6,630 nt of DNA from AV17 sp046262735 (GTDB lineage: Bacteria > Verrucomicrobiota > Verrucomicrobiia > Chthoniobacterales > UBA10450): NCBI GenBank assembly GCA_046262735.1, contig JBHEMD010000108.1:1-6630 (forward strand), written 5' to 3'. The translations under genes and the position numbers were made by a program. Numbering within the stretch: position 1 is the first letter of the stretch; every line of letters begins with the position of its first letter. Below are positions 1 to 5,493 of this stretch, piece by piece. Below the pieces are notes generated by a model. It ran no database searches and had not been told where the DNA came from. It saw only the letters and a list, made by a program, of their open reading frames with translations.

Positions 1-2
1 GA

Positions 3-722
3 ATTCCGCAGCGCATCGGTTATCGCGGCCACTGGCGCAGTTGGCTTGTGAATCAAATCGTTCGCGAACCGCGCACGCCCGGCCCGCCCGAACATCACGC
101 GCGCCGCTATTTGCGAATCGCAGAAGATTGCGGCGCTGACACGGGGAACGTGCAACTCGATCTCGGAATGCCGGCTCCTCATCAAGCTTCAACCTTCAAT
201 CTTCAACCTTCGATCGGTCTTTGTCCCGGCGCCGAATACGGCCCGGCCAAACGCTGGTTGCCCGAGCGCTTCGCCGAAACGGCCGCCGCGATCAGCGCCC
301 AGACGCAGGTGCGTTGGATGTTGTTCGGCACGAAAAACGACGCGACGATTGGAGAACAGATCGCAAAAGCGCTCGGCGAATCCTGCACAAATCGAATCGG
401 CCAGACGACACTCGACCAGCTGATCGACGAATTGCGCCAGTGTCGTGCGCTCCTGACCAACGACACCGGGGCGATGCATCTCGCCGCCTTATTGGGCGTC
501 CCCGTCGTCGCGATCTTCGGCTCGACCGAGCCGCGTCTGACCGGCCCGCTCGGCCATGGTCACGTTATCCTGCGTCATCAGGTGGAATGCAGTCCCTGTT
601 TTCTCCGTGAATGCCCGATTGATTTTCGTTGCATGAAAGCGGTCACTGTCCACGAAGCTGTCGAGTCGGTCATGTCGATCTTGCGCAAAGATGCGTCGCT
701 TCCGCGCGCCTCCTCGTGTTAG
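3..722 (+). CDS. waaF: Lipopolysaccharide heptosyltransferase II-like glycosyltransferase (GT9), 5' end cut off
   Basis: GT9 (GT-B fold) enzyme that probably transfers a heptose from an ADP-heptose donor to the growing LPS inner core on the cytoplasmic side of the inner membrane. The frame is open to the left edge, and its first visible residues (RIGYRGHWRSWLVNQIV) match the end of the N-terminal acceptor domain, so the GTG at 48 is internal. The C-terminal nucleotide-sugar domain is complete: a GLCPGAEYGPAKRW loop (coding about 219-257), the TNDTGAMHLAALLGVPVVAIFG donor-binding segment (about 456-521), and a WaaF-type cysteine-rich segment, CSPCFLRECP...C (about 588-635). About 239 residues remain of a family usually near 340-350. 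A heptanucleotide tract lies in the interdomain linker. The thioesterase gene starts 10 bases after the stop. The GT9 assignment is firm; WaaF rather than another heptosyltransferase is likely but inferred, and the true acceptor is unknown. Confidence 0.82.
   Translation: MPQRIGYRGHWRSWLVNQIVREPRTPGPPEHHARRYLRIAEDCGADTGNVQLDLGMPAPHQASTFNLQPSIGLCPGAEYGPAKRWLPERFAETAAAISAQTQVRWMLFGTKNDATIGEQIAKALGESCTNRIGQTTLDQLIDELRQCRALLTNDTGAMHLAALLGVPVVAIFGSTEPRLTGPLGHGHVILRHQVECSPCFLRECPIDFRCMKAVTVHEAVESVMSILRKDASLPRASSC
187..214 (+). repeat. Four-copy heptanucleotide tandem repeat inside the heptosyltransferase gene
   Basis: Four consecutive 7-base units read CTTCAAC, CTTCAAT, CTTCAAC and CTTCGAT. The first three differ only at the last base, and the fourth has one further change. 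In frame they encode about ASTFNLQPSI, which falls in the linker between the two GT-B domains, just before the GLCPGAEYG loop. As 7 is not a multiple of 3, gain or loss of one unit would shift the frame. The frame is intact here. Confidence 0.8.
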
Positions 723-732
723 CTTTTCGCCG

Positions 733-1188
733 ATGAATCCGACGATGCCACGGATCCGCACCGAAGTGCAGGTGATGTTCTTCGACACCGACTGCGGTGG
801 AGTCGTCTCAAACATCGCTTATCTGCGCTTTATCGAAATCGCGCGCACTCTTCTGGCGGAGGAGCTCGGGCTACGGCTCACAGACATGGCAGAGACGCAG
901 CAATATCCCGTGGTGGTCCGCACGGAGATCGATTATCGCCGGGCAGCGAAACTGGGCGACCGGCTGGTGATCGAGGGCTGTCTCGAGAAAATCGAGCGTG
1001 TCCGGTTTTGGTGCGCCTTTCGGATCGTCCGGGCGAATGACAACGAACTGATCGCCACCTGCCGGCAAACGATGGCGCTGGTTGAGATGCCCGGCGCGAC
1101 ACTGCTCCGCCTGCCGGAAAGCTGGGAAAAATATCGCGCTTTTAACTCGACTGGAACGGCCGCCGCGGGCGCGGCACAAATCGCCTGA
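733..1188 (+). CDS. YbgC/4-hydroxybenzoyl-CoA thioesterase-like acyl-CoA thioesterase
   Basis: Single-domain hotdog-fold thioesterase that probably hydrolyses an acyl-CoA or acyl-carrier-protein thioester in the cytoplasm. From the ATG at 733 it is 151 residues, a little longer than the usual 130-140. The active-site strand and helix are clear: FFDTDCGGVVSNIAYLRFIEIAR (residues 16-38), where the DTD aspartates align with the catalytic Asp region of YbgC and 4HBT enzymes. The histidine of the YbgC motif (GGVVYH) is Asn27 here. A second conserved stretch is VVVRTEIDYRRAAKLGDRL. The frame has an ATG at 691, but that start would overlap the upstream gene and add 14 Arg/Pro-rich residues unlike the family. 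No Shine-Dalgarno site precedes 691, 733 or the in-frame ATG at 745, so the start is uncertain. It lies between two glycosyltransferase genes, with no tol-pal genes in view. The substrate cannot be told from the sequence. Confidence 0.82.
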   Translation: MNPTMPRIRTEVQVMFFDTDCGGVVSNIAYLRFIEIARTLLAEELGLRLTDMAETQQYPVVVRTEIDYRRAAKLGDRLVIEGCLEKIERVRFWCAFRIVRANDNELIATCRQTMALVEMPGATLLRLPESWEKYRAFNSTGTAAAGAAQIA

Positions 1189-1195
1189 CGAAGCA

Positions 1196-2989
1196 ATGGT
1201 CGCCGGCGCACAGACTCTAAGGATCGCGGAGACATTGCTCGAGCCGCAGGCGATCACTCCGCCGCCGACGCGCCATGCGCTGCTTATTTTTCTGATCGCG
1301 CTGACAGCACTGTCGCATCTGGCGACGATCGGCTGGGGCGATCTTTACGGCCACACCGAAGGCCAGTATGCCGGCGCGGCGCGCGAAATGATCGAGTCGC
1401 ATCAATGGTTGCTGCCGACGAACGATGGAGTGCCGCGTCTGCGCAAACCGCCGCTGCTTTATTGGCTCACGGTGTTGTCGTTCAAAATGTTTGGCGTTAA
1501 CGCCGCGGCGGCGCGCCTGCCAATTGCGCTGGCCATGATCGCGACGGTCACGCTCACCTTTCTGATCGGCGAGCGATTGAACGACTATTGGCGCGGGTTC
1601 CTCGCCGGTCTGATTTATCTCTGCTCGGGCGGAGCGTTCGTGCTCGGGCGCATCATCATGCCCGAGCCGGTCTTCACCGCCTTCGTGACGGGCGCGATTT
1701 TTTGCGCGGTGAGCGGTTACCAGCGGCGGCGCTCGCGTCGGTGGTGGTTCCTCGGGTTCTGGATCTGCGCGGCGCTCGCGTGTCTGAGCAAAGGAATTCA
1801 TGGCCTCCTCTATCCGGCCGCTGTGCTCGGGCTTCTCGCGATCTTTTTCCGCGAGGCGCGCGTGCGCTTCCGCCAGCTGCTGCATTGGTCGTACTTGTCG
1901 ATCTTTCTCTTGCTCGTGGTGCCGTGGTACGTCTGGGCGGAGCTGCGGTTCCCGGGTTTCCTCCGTCAACTCATCTCCGTGGAGTGGCTGGGGCATCTGC
2001 GCACGGCGCCTGAGGCATTGGGCAGGGATAACGGTGTTCCGCGGCTGCACTTTATTGCGCTGCATTTCTTCTGGTGGTTTCCCTGGCTGTTTGCGCTGCT
2101 GCCCGGCGTGGTCTTCGCCTGGCGACGCGTTATTCGCCCCTATGAAATCGGATTCGCCGATGCGTTGCCGCTTTCCTGGATGGCCGTTGGTTTCATCCCA
2201 CTGCTCGTGATCGGGCAACGGCAGGATTATTACTCCATGAGCATGTGGAGCGGATTTGCGCTGTGGGCAGCGGGCGCCTGGCTGAGAATGCCGCGCAAAT
2301 TGTGCGTCGTCGGGTCAGCCTTGATCGGCGCCATTGGTGTCGCGCTCGCGAGCGCAACGCTGCTATTACCCAAACTGATCGAGCCAACTGCGGGTGCGGC
2401 TCGTTCGGACGACACGAGCTGGACGACACTGCGCGCCTTCGAGCGCATTCCGGCCGCGTCGTGGCTGGCAGTGCGCCCGTTGTTTCTCATCATGGCCAGC
2501 GCCCTCGTCGTGTGCGCGGTGGTCGCGATCTATCTTGTCCTTACCCGGCGGCCAAAGCTCGCCTGCACCGCACTTGCTTTGGCGATGTTCCCGAGCGGCC
2601 TGACCATGATCGAAGGCGTCGCGCAAATGGCGCCGCAGTTTTCGCTCGCCGACGCCGCGCGTTTTCTCAACCCGCGATTGCGCGAGCAGGACAAGGTCGT
2701 TTACGAAGGTTCACTCGATGCCGCGAGCAGCCTCATCTTCTATTTGAACCGCCGCTTCTATGTCCTCAACGAACCCCCGGACGACGAAATGCACGTCGCG
2801 TCGCACAAGAATAACGTCGCAGTGGAAGAAGAGGCTCTCCTGTCCAACTGGCGCGAGAGCGACGACGTTTACCTGATCGTCGACCACGAACGTCTTCCCT
2901 ACTGGCAGGCGGTGCTGACAAAGAGGTTTCATATTTTTCATCAGGTCGGCGCTTGCGGCCGTCACGTCATCCTCAGCAATCAACTCTGA
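1196..2989 (+). CDS. ArnT-like GT39 membrane glycosyltransferase
   Basis: Polytopic GT-C enzyme of the GT39/PMT type, expected to use a polyprenyl-phosphate sugar and to glycosylate lipid A, another lipid or a protein on the periplasmic face. The ATG at 1196 gives 597 residues and lies 7 bases after the thioesterase stop. The frame is open back to an ATG at 1082, which would overlap the thioesterase by 107 bases and add a Cys/Arg-rich leader unlike the family. After the first membrane segment (about 28-48) come AREMIESHQWLLPTNDGVPRL, RKPPLLYWLTVLSFKMFGV and AARLP (63-109), the conserved first periplasmic loop of ArnT-type proteins. Many hydrophobic segments follow, with SKGIHG (198-203) and RQDYYSMS (342-349) at known family positions. 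A soluble C-terminal part (about 482-597) includes SSLIFYLNRRFYVLN. The acidic pair of the first loop reads TE (54-55) rather than DE, and the second-loop Asp is probably Glu157. The sugar and acceptor are unknown. Confidence 0.82.
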   Translation: MVAGAQTLRIAETLLEPQAITPPPTRHALLIFLIALTALSHLATIGWGDLYGHTEGQYAGAAREMIESHQWLLPTNDGVPRLRKPPLLYWLTVLSFKMFGVNAAAARLPIALAMIATVTLTFLIGERLNDYWRGFLAGLIYLCSGGAFVLGRIIMPEPVFTAFVTGAIFCAVSGYQRRRSRRWWFLGFWICAALACLSKGIHGLLYPAAVLGLLAIFFREARVRFRQLLHWSYLSIFLLLVVPWYVWAELRFPGFLRQLISVEWLGHLRTAPEALGRDNGVPRLHFIALHFFWWFPWLFALLPGVVFAWRRVIRPYEIGFADALPLSWMAVGFIPLLVIGQRQDYYSMSMWSGFALWAAGAWLRMPRKLCVVGSALIGAIGVALASATLLLPKLIEPTAGAARSDDTSWTTLRAFERIPAASWLAVRPLFLIMASALVVCAVVAIYLVLTRRPKLACTALALAMFPSGLTMIEGVAQMAPQFSLADAARFLNPRLREQDKVVYEGSLDAASSLIFYLNRRFYVLNEPPDDEMHVASHKNNVAVEEEALLSNWRESDDVYLIVDHERLPYWQAVLTKRFHIFHQVGACGRHVILSNQL

Positions 2990-3030
2990 GCGGCCTGCGC
3001 ACACCCGGACGAAAACTGCCCGAGCCGCGG

Positions 3031-3058
3031 TTGAAAAACGAGCAATCGCCGGTAGGTT
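3031..3058 (+). promoter_or_regulatory. Possible sigma70-like promoter for the small basic protein gene
   Basis: TTGAAA (3031-3036) is followed after 16 bases by TAGGTT (3053-3058). The -35 box matches the consensus at five of six positions and the -10 box at only about three. It lies in the 96-base gap after the GT39 gene, and transcription from it would leave a leader of roughly 20 bases. The gap shows no convincing terminator hairpin, so read-through from the glycosyltransferase operon is equally possible. Confidence 0.25.
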
Positions 3059-3072
3059 CTGAGCCCTTTTAC

Positions 3073-3078
3073 GAGGAG
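3073..3078 (+). promoter_or_regulatory. Strong Shine-Dalgarno site
   Basis: GAGGAG lies 7 bases before the ATG at 3086. It is the only near-consensus ribosome binding site in the window and fixes the start of the 51-codon gene. It suggests a product needed in large amounts. Confidence 0.8.
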
Positions 3079-3085
3079 CCAATTT

Positions 3086-3241
3086 ATGTCGCAGCATCGC
3101 AGTCTCAGGGGCACAAGCACAATCGCCGCTAAACGGAACGTTCTGAAACGTTTCGAGCGGGTCGAACTGCTCAAGAAACGCGGCCAGTGGAAAGAAGGCC
3201 GTAAAGTGATCGGCCTGCCCAAGACAAAGCCTGATGTCTGA
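3086..3241 (+). CDS. PVC-superphylum small basic protein (Chlamydiae/Verrucomicrobiota signature protein)
   Basis: A 51-codon gene for a very basic protein of about 6 kDa. It begins MSQHRSLRGTSTIAAKRNVL, continues KRFERVELLKKRG, then QWKEGRK, and ends VIGLPKTKPDV. I recognise this layout (S-x-LRG near the start, RNVLKRFERVE-LKK helix, W-KEG, GLPK end) as the small basic protein family of Verrucomicrobiota, Chlamydiae and relatives, proposed as a molecular signature of the PVC superphylum. Its function is not settled; its charge and small size suggest nucleic acid or ribosome binding, which is inference. There is no cysteine, signal peptide or membrane segment. A strong GAGGAG site precedes the ATG. 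The upstream gene is 96 bases away and the downstream side carries a palindromic repeat, so it may be its own transcription unit. The reading is certain as an open frame; family membership is from memory of the motif pattern. Confidence 0.88.
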   Translation: MSQHRSLRGTSTIAAKRNVLKRFERVELLKKRGQWKEGRKVIGLPKTKPDV

Positions 3242-3242
3242 T

Positions 3243-3319
3243 GTGAATGGTGACTCGTGACAAGTGAATAGTCAGGTGAGTCGCGGACCCCTATTCACCA
3301 GTCACTGATCACTATTCAC
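3243..3319. repeat. Imperfect palindromic GTGAATAGT-type intergenic repeat
   Basis: GTGAATAGT (3264-3272) pairs perfectly with ACTATTCAC (3311-3319). A near copy on the left, GTGAATGGTGAC (3243-3254), partly matches the right-hand CTATTCACC (3291-3299) and GTCACT (3301-3306). The element fills almost the whole gap between the small basic protein gene and the pseudouridine synthase gene and can fold as a long imperfect hairpin. No T-run follows, so it is not a standard intrinsic terminator, though the RNA hairpin may still protect or end the short upstream transcript. The variations on one GTGAATRGT word suggest a dispersed genomic repeat. Confidence 0.7.
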
Positions 3320-3330
3320 GCTCTCGCCCC

Positions 3331-4074
3331 GTGCGCCTCAACCGCTACCTGGCCGCGGCCGGAGTCGCATCTCGTCGAAAATGCGATGAGTTAATTGCTG
3401 CCGGCCGCGTCACGATCAACGGGAAGATTTGCACAAATTTCAGCGCGCAACCCGGGGCGCGCGATCATGTGAAGGTCGATGGCAAACTTGTCCAGATCGA
3501 CTCGCCGATTTGCCTCATGCTGCACAAGCCGGCCGGTTTTGTTTCGACAAAAAGCGATCCGCACGCGCGCGACACGATCTTCGATCTGTTGCCGCCGAAA
3601 TTCTCCGGACTCTTTCACGTTGGCCGGCTCGACGCGCAAAGCGAAGGGCTGCTCCTTCTCACCAACGACGGCGAGCTGGCCCAGCGGCTGACTCATCCAC
3701 GTTACAAGATCGACAAGGAATACGAAGTCATTCTCGACCGGCCGTGGGACCCGGCGCTCACGCCCAAATTGGTGCAGGGAATCTTTCTCGACGGACAGCG
3801 CGCGCAAATCGCGCGGCTGCAGCCGCTCAAAACGACGCGATTACGGGTCGTGTTGCGCCAGGGCATTAATCGCCAAATCCGCAGAATGTTCGAAGCGACC
3901 GGCTTCAACGTGAAACGCCTCGTTCGGATTCGAATCGACAATCTGCGCCTCGGCGATTTACCGCGCGGCCACTGGCGCGCGCTGAATCAGCGCGAAATCG
4001 AATCACTGAGCGCTGTAGCCGGCAGCGGTGATGCCGGCCGGGATCAAGGATCCCGGCTACAACCAGCGAAATGA
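3331..4074 (+). CDS. rluB: RsuA/RluB-family rRNA pseudouridine synthase
   Basis: Cytoplasmic enzyme converting a specific uridine in rRNA to pseudouridine; RluB acts on 23S rRNA and RsuA on 16S, and the exact target here is inferred. An N-terminal S4 RNA-binding domain (residues 1-50: MRLNRYLAAAGVASRR, then GRVTINGK) leads to the catalytic domain: KPAGFVST (66-73), HVGRLDAQSEGLLLLTNDG with catalytic Asp101, and LRQGINRQIRRMFEATG (175-191). The 247 residues fit the family. The start is GTG at 3331: translation from it gives the canonical N-terminus, and upstream in frame there is a stop at 3277-3279 with no other start between. No Shine-Dalgarno site is visible, and the start lies only 11 bases after the palindrome. 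The last 20 residues (228-247, Gly/Arg/Ser-rich) are encoded mostly by a hairpin repeat and look like an added tail. Its TGA overlaps the next ATG (ATGA), suggesting coupled translation. Confidence 0.92.
   Translation: MRLNRYLAAAGVASRRKCDELIAAGRVTINGKICTNFSAQPGARDHVKVDGKLVQIDSPICLMLHKPAGFVSTKSDPHARDTIFDLLPPKFSGLFHVGRLDAQSEGLLLLTNDGELAQRLTHPRYKIDKEYEVILDRPWDPALTPKLVQGIFLDGQRAQIARLQPLKTTRLRVVLRQGINRQIRRMFEATGFNVKRLVRIRIDNLRLGDLPRGHWRALNQREIESLSAVAGSGDAGRDQGSRLQPAK
4014..4061. repeat. Hairpin repeat element within the 3' end of the pseudouridine synthase gene
   Basis: Outer arms TGTAGCCGG (4014-4022) and CCGGCTACA (4053-4061) are perfect 9-base inverted repeats. Within them CCGGGATC (4038-4045) and GATCCCGG (4049-4056) form a tight hairpin with a 3-base AAG loop, extended by one G-C pair at 4037/4057. 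The two pairings share the right-hand CCGG and so compete. There is no T-run. The compact palindrome looks like a dispersed REP/MITE-like element. It encodes about residues 228-244 of the synthase. Confidence 0.72.
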
Positions 4075-4868
4075 AACTCGACGGCTGCTGCGCGCTGATC
4101 ACCGGTGCTTCCGCCGGACTCGGCCACGAGTTTGCGCGGCAACTTGCGCGGCGCGCGCGGGGGCTCGTGCTCGTGGCGCGGCGAGGCCACAGACTCAATG
4201 AGGTGCGCGAGGAATTGCTCAACCGCGATCCAAACCTCATTGTCCATCTTCGCGTTATCGATCTTTGCGATAAATCGCAGATTGGTGAGTTGGTCCAGTG
4301 GTTCGCCGACAACAAGATCGACATCGACCTTTTAATCAACAACGCGGGTCTCGGCGACTACGGGTCGTTCGCCACCAGTGACCCGGAACGAGACGATCGA
4401 ATCCTTCAAGTAAATATCGTCGCGCTAACGCAACTTACCCGCAGTTTGCTTCCGCAAATGATCGCAAGAGGGCGCGGTGCGATCTTGAATGTGAGCTCGT
4501 CGGCCGGTTTCCTGCCAATTCCGGGAATGGCTGTTTACGCTGCGACCAAAGCATATGTGAACAGTTTCACCGAAGCACTCCGCGCCGAATTGCGCGGCAG
4601 TGGAATAACCGCAACTGCGCTTTGCCCAGGTCCCGTCCCTACCGAATTCGGTGACGCCGCCAAACGGCCCGGTGAAGAACCAGAGACCGGTCCGGGATTC
4701 GTTTACGTTTCAGTCGAGCAAACAGTATGTGACGCGCTCGCCGCGGTCGAAGCCGACCGACCGCTCGTCATTCCCGGCCTCGTCATGAAAATCGCAATGT
4801 TCCTGGTCCGCCTCACGCCGATGTCGATCTTGCGACGGGCGTTGCGACTTCGGCCCGGGCGCAGTTAA
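4071..4868 (+). CDS. Short-chain dehydrogenase/reductase (classical SDR, DltE/YqjQ-like)
   Basis: Rossmann-fold NAD(P)-dependent oxidoreductase of 265 residues, a normal length for a classical SDR. The cofactor motif is TGASAGLG (11-18); ARR at 36-38 after the second strand suggests NADP preference (inferred). The structural NNAG is at 90-93 and the helix-4 Asn is N115. The active site is Ser143 with YAATK (Tyr156, Lys160), followed by the PGPVPTEF segment (186-193). A hydrophobic, basic C-terminal stretch (MKIAMFLVRLTPMSILRRALRLR) may sit on the membrane. The start overlaps the pseudouridine synthase stop and has no Shine-Dalgarno site, so translation is probably coupled. The gene ends 6 bases before the stop of the convergent redoxin gene. 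The substrate cannot be predicted; fatty acyl, ketone and steroid-like substrates are all handled by this family. Confidence 0.9.
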   Translation: MKLDGCCALITGASAGLGHEFARQLARRARGLVLVARRGHRLNEVREELLNRDPNLIVHLRVIDLCDKSQIGELVQWFADNKIDIDLLINNAGLGDYGSFATSDPERDDRILQVNIVALTQLTRSLLPQMIARGRGAILNVSSSAGFLPIPGMAVYAATKAYVNSFTEALRAELRGSGITATALCPGPVPTEFGDAAKRPGEEPETGPGFVYVSVEQTVCDALAAVEADRPLVIPGLVMKIAMFLVRLTPMSILRRALRLRPGRS

Positions 4869-4874
4869 CGCGCG

Positions 4875-5489
4875 TCAGGACGATTTGTATTTGACCGAAC
4901 AACCGTAGGGTTTGGTCGTCGGATTGGAGATCGGTTTACCGGCGAGCGATTCGTCGAGGGCGGTTTTGACGTAGTTGGTTGAGTTTGGGATGTCATTCGG
5001 GTTTGGCGTCGCTTTGCTGTCAATTGCGCCCTCGTAAACGACTTTGCCCTCCGGATTAATAACCACCATGTTCGGCGTGTTTTTCGCGCCGTAAGCGCGG
5101 CCGGCTTTGCCATCCCCATCGAGCAGCAACGCGGTTTGCTGGGTTTTCCAGCCGCTCATGATTTTCTGCGCCTGTTCCGGCGTGATGCTCCCTTCCGTGT
5201 CCGGAGCGTTCGAATCGATCGTCAACCAGACAATGCCTTTGCCCGTGTATTCCTGCTGCAACTTTTGCATGTTGCCGCTGCCGTAATGTTTCTTCACAAA
5301 CGGACATTCAGGATTGAACCATTCGAGCACGACGTATTTGCCTTTGTATTGAGAAAGCGAATGCGTTTTTCCATTTGCGTCGGGGAGCGAAAAATCGGGC
5401 GCATTACTGCCAACCGGCGGCACATCGGCGGCCCAAAGCGTGCCGGCTGCGAGTGAGATGATAAAGCTGAAGATCAATTTTGTTTTCAT
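4875..5489 (-). CDS. Secreted redoxin (AhpC/TSA-thioredoxin-like) with ECPFVKKHY motif
   Basis: Periplasmic or lipid-facing thiol protein of 204 residues. An N-terminal signal peptide (MKTKLIFSFIISLAAGTLWA) has a likely cleavage after WA at residue 20. A redoxin domain follows: GSNAPDFSLPDANGKTHSL (27-45), the active-site loop WFNPECPFVKKHYG with Cys62 (57-70), and the cis-Pro segment NTPNMVVINPEGKVVYEG (137-154). There is no resolving Cys in a CXXC; the only other Cys is Cys197 in the C-terminal PYGCSVKYK. This fits a one-Cys-per-motif, peroxiredoxin-like protein in which Cys197 might act as resolving residue, but that is inference. It lies 4 bases after the stop of the DsbD-like gene, which probably supplies its electrons. 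No Shine-Dalgarno site is clear, so translation may be coupled to the upstream gene. Activity could be peroxide reduction or thiol reduction of another protein; no direct evidence separates them. Confidence 0.88.
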   Translation of the reverse strand: MKTKLIFSFIISLAAGTLWAADVPPVGSNAPDFSLPDANGKTHSLSQYKGKYVVLEWFNPECPFVKKHYGSGNMQKLQQEYTGKGIVWLTIDSNAPDTEGSITPEQAQKIMSGWKTQQTALLLDGDGKAGRAYGAKNTPNMVVINPEGKVVYEGAIDSKATPNPNDIPNSTNYVKTALDESLAGKPISNPTTKPYGCSVKYKSS

Positions 5490-5493
5490 GGTC

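Noticed and set aside
1..6. GAATTC at the very start as a cloning junction
   Set aside because: The heptosyltransferase frame gives no sign of a joint, and GAATTC also occurs inside two genes (near 1795 and 4643), so the site may be chance.
48..50. GTG at 48 as the start of the heptosyltransferase
   Set aside because: The frame is open to the left edge and encodes conserved family residues before this codon, so it is an internal Val.
1082..1195. Upstream in-frame ATG at 1082 as the start of the GT39 gene
   Set aside because: It would overlap the thioesterase by 107 bases and add a Cys/Arg-rich leader with no resemblance to the family. The ATG at 1196 fits operon spacing.
1217..2218. Long minus-strand open frame (333 codons) opposite the GT39 gene
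   Set aside because: Its product is Arg/Gln/His/Glu-rich low-complexity sequence with no motif, as expected of the antisense of a high-GC membrane protein gene.
4037..4057. Inner CCGGGATC hairpin as an intrinsic terminator
   Set aside because: It lies inside the coding frame, lacks a following T-run, and the next gene starts in a coupled overlap 14 bases later.
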